A stretch of DNA of 64,000 nt. Source: Candidatus Borrarchaeum weybense (lineage in GTDB: Archaea > Asgardarchaeota > Sifarchaeia > Borrarchaeales > Borrarchaeaceae). The DNA lies in the NCBI GenBank assembly GCA_019057385.1, contig JAHQJS010000006.1, positions 434,001-498,000 of the forward strand, given 5' to 3'. The position numbers and the translations under genes were made by a program. The first letter of the stretch is position 1; each line of letters begins with the position of its first letter. Shown piece by piece: positions 52,520 through 61,871 of the stretch. Under the pieces are notes generated by a model that made no database searches, was not told the DNA's origin, and worked only from the letters and a program-made list of their open reading frames with translations.

Positions 52520-52948
52520 TTGCTTGTTCACGATAGTAGACTATCAGATATTCTCGCTGAAATAGTATCTTCATCTGACATCAATGTTAGTTTACTATGT
52601 ACCATTGATGGTTTTCCAATAGCGTTTTCTGTAGAATCATCCTCAGCAGAGGATGTTGCACTTCTGACTGCCGCCATGACTGCTGCAGTTCATTCGATTT
52701 CTAATCAAGCCGTAGCAGAATTAGAAAAGACTGGCAAATTTCAAACCACAATTATTGAGAGTGATAAAGGTAATTTCTTCGTCAAGGAATTAACTAAGAA
52801 GGTTCTTTTTTGCTGCCATGTTAGGAAAACCTCTGAAACATTAGGCGCCCGTGTTCGAAGTTATATGCTTGGTATTGCCCTAAGCACAATGGAAAACAGT
52901 ATTACAAAAATTAAGAAATATTTAGGTAGCATAGACGAAGATTACTAA
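52520..52948 (+). CDS. Roadblock/LC7-domain protein, paralogue 2
   Basis: 142 residues, same fold and about 50% identical by eye to the preceding gene: VSLLCTIDGFPIAFSVESS, then TAAVHSISNQAVAEL and TTIIESDKGNFFVKEL. Both genes start with TTG and share the first residues (VHDSRLSDLLAE/ILAE). Tandem paralogues of this family often form heterodimers. Start TTG with GGTGAT upstream. Confidence 0.82.
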   Translation: MLVHDSRLSDILAEIVSSSDINVSLLCTIDGFPIAFSVESSSAEDVALLTAAMTAAVHSISNQAVAELEKTGKFQTTIIESDKGNFFVKELTKKVLFCCHVRKTSETLGARVRSYMLGIALSTMENSITKIKKYLGSIDEDY

Positions 52949-53079
52949 GCACGAACAACTTAACACATTATTGAAATCAGTTAATCAAGTTTGAACTAGT
53001 TTTTATTGTTTTTCCTTAGATCTTGGTGTTATTCAAAAGAAAAATAAGAGTCGAAGTGGTTCTTTCATTAGGTGATTAT

Positions 53080-54684
53080 ATGAATGAATTAGACTGCCCA
53101 ATTGTTGAGGTGACTGTTTATCGCTCCGAAGCGGATATTAAGAGAACGGGAAAGATACATCTCCCTTCGAGTGGGCTTCAAAAGGTGATAATCCCCAATG
53201 TCAGTTCAAAAATAAACCAAGACTCAATACGTGTGAATGGTAGAGGCCTTGGATCTATAATATCAACTGATATAAAATCGAAACTGGGTGAAAGAACACC
53301 TTTACCTGAAATAACTTCCTTGCTAGATGAACTAGAACAACTTTATTTAGAAAAGGCAAAACTTGAGGCTGAAAAAGCGGCTCTGGCACAGCAACAAGAA
53401 GGTTTATTGAGCCTATGGAACAAAACAACTCATGAAGAACATTTCCTTAGACGATGGGCTATGGGTAAAATTGACATTGAAAAATTAAAAACTCTCGAAG
53501 CCTATGTATTCCAAGATTTTTCCACCAAATTGCTTGACCTTGATCTAAAACTTAAGAAATTACAGGAAAAGATAGATGATAAAAATGCGCAACTAGAAAT
53601 GTTAAATGCACAATTTAGGGAGCAAACTGAGCGACTTTATGATATTGTAGTTAACGTCGATGTTGACCAAGAATCTGATTTTGAATTAGATGTTACTTAC
53701 CGTATCTATGATTCATATTGGCATCCTACTTATGACATTACTCTTGAGTCAGAGTCAGCCAAGGTAGAGCAATTTGTATTAGTCAGGAATTCTACATTCG
53801 AACCATGGAATAATGCGTACTTAACACTAAGCACCGTTTCGACAAGTGTCACAAGTATTCAAGAACCAGAACCATACTATATCTATCTGGGGACCCCCTA
53901 CGTAGCAAAGCCCAGGAGTGCGGCAAGAAGAGATATGTTTGAAGCTGAAAAGAAAATGGCTGAAATAGAAGAAATGGATGAAGATCTTGCTGGTGCACCT
54001 TATGAGGAAGAACCTGCCCTAATGCCTCCACCTGCGCCAGATCTGAAAGTTGTAGAAGCTGAACTGCGTTCAGAAGGCGAAGTTCAGGTGTTCAAATTAC
54101 CCGAGAAAGTTACGATTCCCCCTGATGGAGAACCACATGGCTTTTTAGCACAAACGTACAAGTTGCAATTCAAACGTGAGTTTTATTGGGATGCCTATCT
54201 CGGCAATGAAGTTATTGAACTTTTAAAAATTACAAACGGTGATGTGACGCTTCTCCCAGGCCGAGCAAAAGTATTTGAAGGTCAGGATTTTATTGGAGCA
54301 ACGAATTTACCAAAAATCGCACCAAGCGAAGAATTCGACGCTGGAGCTAGAGTAAGTCCAACGATCAAAGCGGAAAAGAAACTCATGGAGCGTGAGGCTG
54401 AAAAAACTGGGCTTGTCGGTAAGAAATCAACTAGATCTTATAAGTATCAACTTAAGATCGAAAACCTTCGAGAAGATTCCCTCATAACAGTTTATGACAG
54501 AATACCAAAGTCACAAAGTGAAGAGGTTGAGGTCGAAATAAAATCCATGAAACCAGAGCCTAAAGAAACGCGAATTGGTATTTATAAATGGGAAGTAGAA
54601 GTACCGGCTAAAAGCGAATTCTTTATTGAATATGAATTTGTCATAGAGTTTCCAAGGGGACAGAACGTATATCCTTTACCTTAA
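53080..54684 (+). CDS. DUF4139/DUF4140-family protein
   Basis: 534 residues. The N-terminal part (VEVTVYRSEADIKRTGKIHL) matches the DUF4140 beta domain, followed by a coiled-coil region (about 85-195, rich in LEAEKAALAQQQEG), then the DUF4139 core with DVTYRIYDSYWHPTYDITLE and the C-terminal SLITVYDRIPKSQSEEVEVE. A Pro/Glu-rich linker interrupts the core near residue 310. The family includes the bacterial mucoidy-inhibitor homologues and is of unknown function. ATG at 53080 with GGTGAT upstream is preferred to the 53023 start. Confidence 0.85.
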   Translation: MNELDCPIVEVTVYRSEADIKRTGKIHLPSSGLQKVIIPNVSSKINQDSIRVNGRGLGSIISTDIKSKLGERTPLPEITSLLDELEQLYLEKAKLEAEKAALAQQQEGLLSLWNKTTHEEHFLRRWAMGKIDIEKLKTLEAYVFQDFSTKLLDLDLKLKKLQEKIDDKNAQLEMLNAQFREQTERLYDIVVNVDVDQESDFELDVTYRIYDSYWHPTYDITLESESAKVEQFVLVRNSTFEPWNNAYLTLSTVSTSVTSIQEPEPYYIYLGTPYVAKPRSAARRDMFEAEKKMAEIEEMDEDLAGAPYEEEPALMPPPAPDLKVVEAELRSEGEVQVFKLPEKVTIPPDGEPHGFLAQTYKLQFKREFYWDAYLGNEVIELLKITNGDVTLLPGRAKVFEGQDFIGATNLPKIAPSEEFDAGARVSPTIKAEKKLMEREAEKTGLVGKKSTRSYKYQLKIENLREDSLITVYDRIPKSQSEEVEVEIKSMKPEPKETRIGIYKWEVEVPAKSEFFIEYEFVIEFPRGQNVYPLP

Positions 54685-54818
54685 ACTAACAAAAATCCTT
54701 TCTTTTTTCTCTAGAACGCTTAAACTTAAAATTTATTTTGTTTTTCTTATTGAAATTGAGTTATTTGAAAAAGCAATTCGGTTAATTTAAAAAAAGAGAG
54801 ATTAGAAGTTTAATCGAG

Positions 54819-55121
54819 TTAGGCGGATGTTTCCGAAGTTTCAGACTCATCACTAGTCGTGAAGGTCTCCCAGAGTTCATCAGTTTTTGGGCAGTAAAGA
54901 ATAAACTGATAAAATAAGTTGTTAACAGGAACTACATAGATTTCTCCGTGTTCTGGATGTATGATTGATTCACAGGGCTGAAATATATGCGGCTTTTTTA
55001 GACAAGTATGAATTTTAGGATACTTGTTAGCTAATTCAGACCAACTGATCTTTCTTAGTGAACTGTCTTTTCCTACAAATTTTCCTTTGAATTTGTTAAA
55101 GTCCTTAGCAATATCATCCAT
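54819..55121 (-). CDS. Small protein of unknown function
   Basis: 100 residues from the ATG at 55121, with a compact folded part (WSELANKYPKIHTCLKKPH, PEHGEIYVVPVNNLFYQFI) and a short Ser/Thr/Glu tail. The reading frame extends upstream to 55289, but that part overlaps likely promoter sequence (AATTTATTTC and the CTCGAGATATCGAG near-palindrome). No family recognised. Confidence 0.5.
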   Translation of the reverse strand: MDDIAKDFNKFKGKFVGKDSSLRKISWSELANKYPKIHTCLKKPHIFQPCESIIHPEHGEIYVVPVNNLFYQFILYCPKTDELWETFTTSDESETSETSA

Positions 55122-55436
55122 CGACAAAATTCCTATTGATGTCTCTACTTTTACGAAACATGAAACCTTAAATGTCTCTCGATATCTCGAGCGAAATAAA
55201 TTTGTGACTCTCTCTATCAAAGAGATTAAAGTTAAAATTTTGGTTTCTCGCCAAGTTTTATTTTTTCTTAAGAGTTTTAAATAAAACATTGCTGAGTATC
55301 GCAGTAATCATCATCAACAAATGGGGAATGAAAAAATAACATTCCGCCTGCAAATTGAAAAAAGTTGAGCTCAATGAAAGATAGTTTTTCTTAGCCTAGA
55401 ATTAATAAAATTTCAGTAATAACTTCACAACAAGGT

Positions 55437-55967
55437 TTAGTAATCCTTTAGTTTGTAGACATTCTTTCGTAGTTTTTCAAGAGTTTCATCAACATTCTCA
55501 ACCAAAATGCGGGAACCACTTAAAATCTCCATGAAACCTATGTCTCCGTTATAACGGGGAACTATCTGAATATGAAAATGGTCAATACTAGCGCCAGCAG
55601 CGTTGCCCTCATTGAATCCAATGTTAAAGCCATGTGGGTGGTAGAGTTCTTCTAATAGTCTAACGAACTTTTGAGCCAACCGAAAGACATTGAATATTTC
55701 TTCTTCTGTGAGTTCACTAAAATGCTCTTTATGAGATAGTGGGATAACGAGACAGTGACCGGGGTTATATGGATAAAGATTGAGTGCTACAAGGGCTACA
55801 TCATTTCTATATACTTCATTCGAAACTACGTCCGGGTCTCTATCTACGAGTTTGCAGAATACGCATTCTCCTGCTTTTAGTTTTGGTTTTCCATTCCTAT
55901 TTTGTACATATGCGTTTTTCCAAGGAACATGTAAGTGTTGTGTAAATAAAGGGCGGTCTTCTTTCAT
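55437..55967 (-). CDS. HIT-family nucleotide hydrolase or transferase
   Basis: 176 residues. The histidine triad is DHFHIQIVPRY (H-x-H-x-Q form) near residue 130, preceded by NEGNAAGASI, and the N-terminal zinc-like CVFCKLV and ALNLYPYNPGHCLVIPLSH are typical of this group. The Gln in place of the third His marks the Ap4A phosphorylase/galactose-1-phosphate uridylyltransferase-like side of the superfamily. ATG with a weak Shine-Dalgarno. Single leftward gene. Confidence 0.87.
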   Translation of the reverse strand: MKEDRPLFTQHLHVPWKNAYVQNRNGKPKLKAGECVFCKLVDRDPDVVSNEVYRNDVALVALNLYPYNPGHCLVIPLSHKEHFSELTEEEIFNVFRLAQKFVRLLEELYHPHGFNIGFNEGNAAGASIDHFHIQIVPRYNGDIGFMEILSGSRILVENVDETLEKLRKNVYKLKDY

Positions 55968-56204
55968 TAGTTCATTGTCCTCCGATGAGGTAATTTTTGA
56001 ACTTCATGTCTTCTCATAGCTTACAGCAAGACTATTATTTAATTAGATTTTGGTTAGGTAAAGTTGCCTATATTCATCTTAATAGAAATCGATAGAATTA
56101 GTACCCAGAGTTGTCGTTATAATAGACAGAATTGGTCGTATCTATAAAATATTGTTTTAAAAGTTCAATAGCAAACTATGTATCTACTATTGAAAAAGAT
56201 GCTT

Positions 56205-57344
56205 TTAAATGATATCATTTTGGAGAAGTTGTATTCCCAAAAGTATTCTGTCTTCTACTTCGGGGAGCACTTTTTCGTCGCCCTGTGCCTTTCTTATTAA
56301 TTCCCTTGCACCCAGGAACAGGTTGTATGCCATGTGGAACCCAATCGGAACACCATGAGGGTATAAATCCGCTAAATCTTTCCTCGCGATTAATTTTAGA
56401 ACCTGATTATAACCTAACAGAAAGGTCAGAATATCCTTTCTAGTCTCATTTATGGTTCCAAATTGTCTAAACTCCTGTAAACATTGATAGGCAAAAAAAG
56501 TTCCAATATCTTCGAAACGATCACTATCTCCGGGGTACATGTATTCTGGATCAATGATGTAAACGTTTTGTTTGTACACTGCAGACATGTCTTTAAGAAC
56601 TGAGTAATCCAGATCGTCATGCTTAATACTCTGGCCGAAAATTACATTATCCATATGAAAGTCTGCAAAAATAAGGCTACCACCAATTGAATTTCTCATT
56701 TTGCTGAGATGGAAGTCGACTGCGAGAGCGATGTCCCTCTTATGCTGATCAGTGAGCGGCAAATCAAGCAATATTAACCCCATCAAACCCTTGTACTTAT
56801 CCACATCGATCCGGTCTGTCTGTGATCCATGGATTGCCGCAAGGAGTTTTCCCACAGTTTTGGCTTTAAAGGTTCTCTCTATCTTCGTTTCTGTATACGT
56901 TTGTCCAAAGATACCCTCATAGATAAGTAGACGAGATTCTGGATCACTGTGGATTAATTTAGGCGTCTTTAGATAATCAAAATCAGCAGGAAGTTGTTCT
57001 AGTCTCTGTGTTAACATCTGAGAGTTCTCTGCTTCTTGAATGACCTTCTTAGGGCTTGAAGAGATTTTTAGTGCAATCATTGTTGTAAAGCAACCAGCAT
57101 CCGTACCGAGATTGACTGAAACAAGATGTATTTTTCCTGTACGACCCATTTTTCTAATGCTCGTTATATCATTGATGGTTATAAAACGGGGGCGTAATTG
57201 TGTGACTTTCTCGACTGCTGTTTTCAAATGATCTTCAAAACAACTGATAATTCTTGTTAGCAGCTCTGTATATCGCATTTTCTCTCTAATTTCGTTTGCC
57301 TTGCCATTCCACGCTTCGTCTTGCCTTGTCATCTCCTTATCCAT
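56205..57344 (-). CDS. Aminoglycoside phosphotransferase/choline kinase-like protein
   Basis: 379 residues with the kinase motifs FADFHMDNVIFG (catalytic loop with the H-x-D-N pattern) and YIIDPEYMYPGD (metal-binding D). The N-terminal lobe (about 70-150) has an unusual glycine-poor nucleotide loop. This superfamily phosphorylates small molecules such as choline, sugars or aminoglycosides; the substrate here is unknown and antibiotic resistance should not be assumed. ATG at 57344 with GGTGG upstream. Confidence 0.75.
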   Translation of the reverse strand: MDKEMTRQDEAWNGKANEIREKMRYTELLTRIISCFEDHLKTAVEKVTQLRPRFITINDITSIRKMGRTGKIHLVSVNLGTDAGCFTTMIALKISSSPKKVIQEAENSQMLTQRLEQLPADFDYLKTPKLIHSDPESRLLIYEGIFGQTYTETKIERTFKAKTVGKLLAAIHGSQTDRIDVDKYKGLMGLILLDLPLTDQHKRDIALAVDFHLSKMRNSIGGSLIFADFHMDNVIFGQSIKHDDLDYSVLKDMSAVYKQNVYIIDPEYMYPGDSDRFEDIGTFFAYQCLQEFRQFGTINETRKDILTFLLGYNQVLKLIARKDLADLYPHGVPIGFHMAYNLFLGARELIRKAQGDEKVLPEVEDRILLGIQLLQNDII

Positions 57345-57512
57345 ATGAGTCCACCGAGATAGCTATTGGTCTCTTATGAAAACCCACAATCATTTTTAAA
57401 AAATCTATCGCTGGGAAGTACTGAAAAAACGTTTTAAAAAACGATTTATATTGATTGAGAGCACTCTATTAAGTTCAGAAGAAAAGTGCTTTGGATATTA
57501 GACAGAACTAAC

Positions 57513-58385
57513 CTAAAAACTTAGATATGTTATATTACCTTCTGAATCAATTTGAGCACCTGCATGTCGATCCGCCCAGCAACTGAAGACAATTCCAACA
57601 GGTAAACTTGCAGGATGCCTTCCAGCAACTTCGATATGGACTGATAAAACAGTTGGACCCTCACCCAGTCCCATAACACCTATTTTCAATTCATTTAGCG
57701 CTTTAAGTAGTTCCTTTTCTAATTCTGCGATCTTTAAGTTTGGATTATGTGAACCAACAGAACGAAGCAAGGCTTTTTTCGCCAAATTCATTGCTATATC
57801 TTCTCCTCCTCCTATCCCTATCCCTAAGAAGTAAGGAGGGCATCCTTTTGCTCCAGCATCAACTACTGAATCAACAATAAATCTTTTTATCCCCTTTAGC
57901 CCCTCTCCTGGTTTCAATAATCCAAGTTTTGAGACGTTTGTACTCCCTCCACCTTTTGGAAATGCAACGAGTTCTAATACATTACTGTTAGGAACAATCT
58001 CCCAATAAATCCATGGGATGTAATCTGCTACATTGTTGCCAGTATTTCCCTTGAAAAGATCAACAGTATTTGGTCTTAAGGGAATATCCCGTGTAGCTTT
58101 AATAGTAGCCTTTCTTAGTATGTTTAGTAATTCTGCAATAATCGGAAATTGTTCTCCCACCTTAACGAAAAAGGAAACGACTCCTGTGTCTTGGCACATG
58201 GGACGTACTGAAGTTTTTGCAGTTATGAAATTATCTACAATAGCTTGTAACTGTGTTTTGGCAATTGCAGTTTTGCTCTCCTCTAAAGCTTTAAGTAGTG
58301 TGTTCTCAATACTATCTGGAAGTTTAGTAACTGCTGATCTCAGGAGTTCTATAGCAACAGTCTCAATGATTTCATCAAGTTCCAT
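57513..58385 (-). CDS. fumA: Class I fumarate hydratase, alpha subunit
   Basis: 290 residues corresponding to the N-terminal domain of class I fumarase/tartrate dehydratase (TtdA type), which carries the 4Fe-4S cluster. RPMCQDTGVVSFFVKVG provides one cysteine; GAKGCPPYFLGIGIGGG and the later SVGSHNPN and GLGEGPTVLSVHIE are typical. Two-subunit fumarases split this alpha part from the beta part. SD GGAGG lies 8 nt upstream. The beta gene precedes it by 15 bp in one operon. Confidence 0.9.
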   Translation of the reverse strand: MELDEIIETVAIELLRSAVTKLPDSIENTLLKALEESKTAIAKTQLQAIVDNFITAKTSVRPMCQDTGVVSFFVKVGEQFPIIAELLNILRKATIKATRDIPLRPNTVDLFKGNTGNNVADYIPWIYWEIVPNSNVLELVAFPKGGGSTNVSKLGLLKPGEGLKGIKRFIVDSVVDAGAKGCPPYFLGIGIGGGEDIAMNLAKKALLRSVGSHNPNLKIAELEKELLKALNELKIGVMGLGEGPTVLSVHIEVAGRHPASLPVGIVFSCWADRHAGAQIDSEGNITYLSF

Positions 58386-58400
58386 TTTTAAGCCTCCAAG

Positions 58401-59009
58401 TTAAATTATATTTAACTGTTTGTAAACTTCTGTTACGTTTTCTCTAACATGGCTATTTACTTCCGCAAAGAGATTGTTCCCATGTGAATCTATAGCGACA
58501 ACTAATGGACCAAAATCTTTTACTTCGTAAACCCAAAGGCATTCAGGCATGCCTAATTCCTCCAACCAAAACACATCTTTTACGTTTATAATTCGATTTG
58601 CTGCAAGAAGTGCTGCACCTCCAGTAAATGCTCCGTACACACATGCCTCTTCTTGACAGACTTTTGTTGTTCTCGAACCCATTCCACCTTTTCCAATTAT
58701 AATTCTGGGATGAAACGCTTTGATGAATTTATCCTCGAAAATCTCCATACGAGCTGAAGTTGTAGGACCTGCAGCAACAACAGTCCATTCGCCAGTTTCA
58801 CTTTGTTTCATCACAGGGCCACAGTGGAAAACTCCTATGCCTTCAAGATTAACAGGCAGTGTTTTGCCTTCATCATACAATTCTAAAGCTTTCAAATGCG
58901 CTTCATCTCTTGCAGTTACAATAGTGCCTGAGACATATAGTGAATCTGCAACTTTAAGTCGTCGTACCGCTTCTTCAGTTATTGGCATTGTTAAGTAGAA
59001 TTCACCCAT
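58401..59009 (-). CDS. fumB: Class I fumarate hydratase, beta subunit
   Basis: 202 residues of the C-terminal (TtdB-type) domain, with FHCGPVMKQSETGEWTVVAAG, PTTSARMEIFEDKFI, RIIIGKGGMGS and CVYGAFTGGAALLAANRI. Interconverts fumarate and malate together with the alpha subunit. ATG at 59009 with GGTGATC upstream. It is the first gene of the operon. The next rightward cluster encodes fumarate reductase-like subunits, a natural partner for its product. Confidence 0.9.
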   Translation of the reverse strand: MGEFYLTMPITEEAVRRLKVADSLYVSGTIVTARDEAHLKALELYDEGKTLPVNLEGIGVFHCGPVMKQSETGEWTVVAAGPTTSARMEIFEDKFIKAFHPRIIIGKGGMGSRTTKVCQEEACVYGAFTGGAALLAANRIINVKDVFWLEELGMPECLWVYEVKDFGPLVVAIDSHGNNLFAEVNSHVRENVTEVYKQLNII

Positions 59010-59139
59010 ATTGATCACCTTTTAAGGAAGAATTTAATGGTGACTGACATGCAATCAACTTAAATATTTTAATGATAATACAGAAGCCTATCGTTTCTAT
59101 CTATATCTATCTATGCTTATAATAGAGGAGGTGTTATAG

Positions 59140-59439
59140 ATAACTTTAATCGCCTCAGGTACTCTTGGTCACGGAGAGACCAAAGATTTCAGAGTCGAAT
59201 TACGAAGTGGGATAAAATATTCTATCTATGTTAATCCAATTGAACCACACACTGATTTTGATCTCTATATCTATGACGAGAATGGCAATTTGATTGAATA
59301 TGATAGCTCAACTGATAGTGATGCGTACTGCTTCGTTATTCCTAAATACACAGGGCCTTTTCGCTTACTGATTAAATCAGAGTCAGGTTTTAGTAAATAC
59401 TATGTTCGAATAGTACAAGAACGAAAACTAGACTATTGA
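59140..59439 (+). CDS. PPC-like small beta-sandwich protein with atypical start
   Basis: 99 residues reading ITLIASGTLGHGETKDFRVE, then HTDFDLYIYDENGN and GPFRLLIKSESGFSKYYVRI. The SGTL...ETKDF...DFDLYIYD pattern matches the prepeptidase C-terminal (PPC) fold, a small secreted or surface beta-sandwich. No signal peptide is visible. GGAGGTG lies 6 nt before an ATA, and no ATG, GTG or TTG in the open frame gives a full domain. The only upstream in-frame ATG (59113) is followed by a TAG at 59137. Either ATA is the start or the gene is broken at its 5' end. Confidence 0.5.
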   Translation: MTLIASGTLGHGETKDFRVELRSGIKYSIYVNPIEPHTDFDLYIYDENGNLIEYDSSTDSDAYCFVIPKYTGPFRLLIKSESGFSKYYVRIVQERKLDY

Positions 59440-59821
59440 AGTTTTAGTAAATATTGTATCTATGTTACCAAAAAAGGCTATGAAATATCTAATAAAATTG
59501 AAGTTAATAACAACCAGGAATTTGTGTGATACTGCTATGAAGGAATTCAAAGAAAAAACGGTAAATCAATTAATTACTTCTCTTCTTTATTTTTAACATA
59601 TTTATTACTTCTACTATTCTTTCTTGAATAAAAACGCGTTGAATTGTGAATTAGGAAAGATAAGGCACTTTAACAAAACCTAGTGTTTATATATGAAACT
59701 TTAAAAATCTAGATACTTAAAGCATATTGACAAACGTAAAATTTAAATAATTTGTAACAACGGACAAGTAGCATCGTGTTTCCGTATATTAAACTTGTAG
59801 AACTCCCTATGGTGATTTGAA
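59440..59821. other. Intergenic region, about 380 bp
   Basis: Strongly A+T-rich, with no open frame longer than a few dozen codons that looks protein-like. It contains the promoter of the Hdr/fumarate reductase operon; candidate TATA runs lie at about 59680-59750 (TATATATG-like near 59688). No repeat or RNA gene seen. Confidence 0.45.
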
Positions 59822-60232
59822 ATGTCTAAAACGATCAGATTAGATTCACCGGAAGCAACGAAATTTGCTGCAAAGATCCAAGAGAGAAGTGGCGAGCCAA
59901 TCGATATGTGCTTCCAATGTGGAGAATGTTCTTCTGCGTGCCCTGTATCCTCAGATATGGATCTAATGCCTTCTACATTGGTTCGATTTGCTCAACTGGG
60001 ACTGAAAGATGAATTAATCAATTCAAAGACCATCTGGGTGTGCGCGTCTTGTTTTAATTGTGTAGCTAGGTGTCCAAAAGGCATTGATATAGCGAAAGTA
60101 GCTGAAGCCATTCGACAAGAACTACTAAGAGCTCAATTAGACTATGTTGAGGTTAGAGACCTTTCAATGAAAGAAAGGCAAGAAATTCCACAAATTGCCA
60201 TTATTTCGAACCTGCGCAAATTTAGTAGATAA
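59822..60232 (+). CDS. hdrC: Heterodisulfide reductase subunit C (second cluster)
   Basis: 136 residues with CFQCGECSSACPVSSDMDL near residue 29 and VCASCFNCVARCPKGID near residue 73, the two 4Fe-4S sites of HdrC. ATG with GGTGAT about 8 nt upstream. It begins an operon that continues with hdrB (13 bp gap), an FrdB-like and an FrdA-like gene, and hdrA. Confidence 0.92.
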   Translation: MSKTIRLDSPEATKFAAKIQERSGEPIDMCFQCGECSSACPVSSDMDLMPSTLVRFAQLGLKDELINSKTIWVCASCFNCVARCPKGIDIAKVAEAIRQELLRAQLDYVEVRDLSMKERQEIPQIAIISNLRKFSR

Positions 60233-60245
60233 GCTGGTGTAAGTT

Positions 60246-61151
60246 ATGAAAATTCCATATTTTCCTGGGTGCTCCCTCAAAACTATAGGAGAAGGATTCG
60301 AAAAATCGGCTATAGCGTCAGCTGCGGTTTTAGACATTGAACTAGAAGAACTTCCCCGGTGGGTCTGTTGTGGTACGGTTAGTTCTCTTACTACTGATGA
60401 TTTGATGCACCATCTTGCTCCAGTACGTAATCTTATTCGTGTTGAAGACATAAATGAAACCCGGTTAGTTACTTTATGTTCAGTGTGCTATAGCACGCTT
60501 AAGCGGTCCAATGCGCTCGTGAAGAACGATCCTGAAAAACTAAAAACTATAAATCAATTCATGTACAGAGAAAATGACTATCAAGGCAACGTGAAAGTAT
60601 TACATTTCCTTGAACTATTGAGGGAGATGGGCTTTGATAAAATAAAAGAGAAGGTAATAAAGCCTCTCAAGGGATTAACGCTTTCACCGTATTATGGTTG
60701 CTTGCTAGTAAGACCGAAAGAATTCGGCATTGATGATCCAGAAAATCCTACAATATTACAAAACTTGGTTAAGGCTTTAGGAGCAGACGTAATTGATAAT
60801 CCATATCAGCTCAAATGTTGTGGGAGTTACCATACTGTCGACAAGCCAAATCTAGTCGCCGATTTGGCCTACAAAATATTGACCTATGCGAGGAATTCAG
60901 GGGCGGATGCCTTAGTTTTAAGTTGTCCTCTTTGTGCATTCAATCTGGATAATAGACAACGAGAGATAAAACGTCAATATCCTGACTTTATTGAGATTCC
61001 GATATTTTATTTTACTCAGTTAATGGCTCTAGCGTTTGGTCTAGACGAAGATCTTGGTCTGGAACTAAATTATATTGATCCTATGCCCTTACTTAAAGAG
61101 AAATTACTAATCGACCCTACATCTTTGATTAAAGAACTAAAAATTGAATGA
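60246..61151 (+). CDS. hdrB: Heterodisulfide reductase subunit B (second cluster)
   Basis: 301 residues with the two CCG motifs PRWVCCGTVSSLTT near residue 38 and QLKCCGSYHTVDKP near residue 196, plus CSVCYSTLKRS and LSCPLCAFN. N-terminus KIPYFPGCSLKTIGEGFE is typical of HdrB. The noncubane cluster site is complete. Its stop overlaps the next gene by 4 bp (ATGA), so translation is coupled to the FrdB-like gene. Confidence 0.92.
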   Translation: MKIPYFPGCSLKTIGEGFEKSAIASAAVLDIELEELPRWVCCGTVSSLTTDDLMHHLAPVRNLIRVEDINETRLVTLCSVCYSTLKRSNALVKNDPEKLKTINQFMYRENDYQGNVKVLHFLELLREMGFDKIKEKVIKPLKGLTLSPYYGCLLVRPKEFGIDDPENPTILQNLVKALGADVIDNPYQLKCCGSYHTVDKPNLVADLAYKILTYARNSGADALVLSCPLCAFNLDNRQREIKRQYPDFIEIPIFYFTQLMALAFGLDEDLGLELNYIDPMPLLKEKLLIDPTSLIKELKIE

Positions 61152-61867
61152 GAGGGGTTAATTTGGAAGAAAAAACAGAAACGGAGAAAATGGTAAGAGT
61201 ATATATCATGGGACGCGAGTTTGAAGTCCCTGCCACTCTAAATATTGTAAAAGCATTCGAATATGCTGGTTATAGGTTTATTCGAGGAATCGGCTGTAGG
61301 GGCGGATACTGCGGAGCATGCGCCACAGTTTACCGATTTAAAGATGACTACAGGCTTAATTTCACATTAGCTTGCCAAAAGGCAGTGGAAGACGGCATGT
61401 ACTTGACTATTTTGCCATTTGTGCCTGCTGAGAAGGCAAAATATGACCTGGACAAACTAAAACCAAGAGGAACCGTATTGCTTGAACTTTATCCAGAAAT
61501 TGCTCGATGTGTGGCGTGTAATACGTGTACTAAGGCATGCCCACAGGAGTTAGAGGTTATGGATTACGTTCAAGCAGCAATTCGTGGTGACATAGAAGAA
61601 GTTGCTAATTTGAGTTTTGACTGTATTCAGTGTGGTTTGTGTGCCATGAGATGCCCCGCAGAGATCGTGCCTTATAATGTTGGGCAACTTGCACGGCGAT
61701 TATATGGAAAATATATCGCCCCACAAGCAAAACTTACGCATGAAAGAGTGGAAGAAATCCATGCGTGCGTGTTTGACGAAGAACTTGACAATTATATCGA
61801 GTTAGCAAAAGAGGATATTGAACAACTAAAGAAAATCTATGTGGAGCGAGAAATTAAGGTGGGTTAA
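61148..61867 (+). CDS. Fumarate reductase/succinate dehydrogenase iron-sulfur-like subunit in an Hdr operon
   Basis: 239 residues. A 2Fe-2S-type part (about 15-95) has GIGCRGGYCGACATV and TLACQKAVEDG; a C-terminal part has two 4Fe-4S motifs, CVACNTCTKACPQE and CIQCGLCAMRCPAEI. This is the layout of SdhB/FrdB and of the N-terminal half of methanogen TfrB, without the CCG domain, which is here the separate hdrB. The start is ATG at 61148 or, with a better ribosome binding site (GAGGGG), TTG at 61163. It would carry electrons between HdrBC and the flavoprotein encoded next. Confidence 0.85.
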   Translation: MRGVNLEEKTETEKMVRVYIMGREFEVPATLNIVKAFEYAGYRFIRGIGCRGGYCGACATVYRFKDDYRLNFTLACQKAVEDGMYLTILPFVPAEKAKYDLDKLKPRGTVLLELYPEIARCVACNTCTKACPQELEVMDYVQAAIRGDIEEVANLSFDCIQCGLCAMRCPAEIVPYNVGQLARRLYGKYIAPQAKLTHERVEEIHACVFDEELDNYIELAKEDIEQLKKIYVEREIKVG

Positions 61868-61871
61868 TTAT

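Noticed and set aside
59113..59139. Pyrrolysine readthrough at TAG 59137
   Set aside because: The TAG is in frame between a possible ATG and the PPC-like domain, but no pyrrolysine genes are visible and the residues before TAG (MLIIEEVL) overlap the ribosome binding site.
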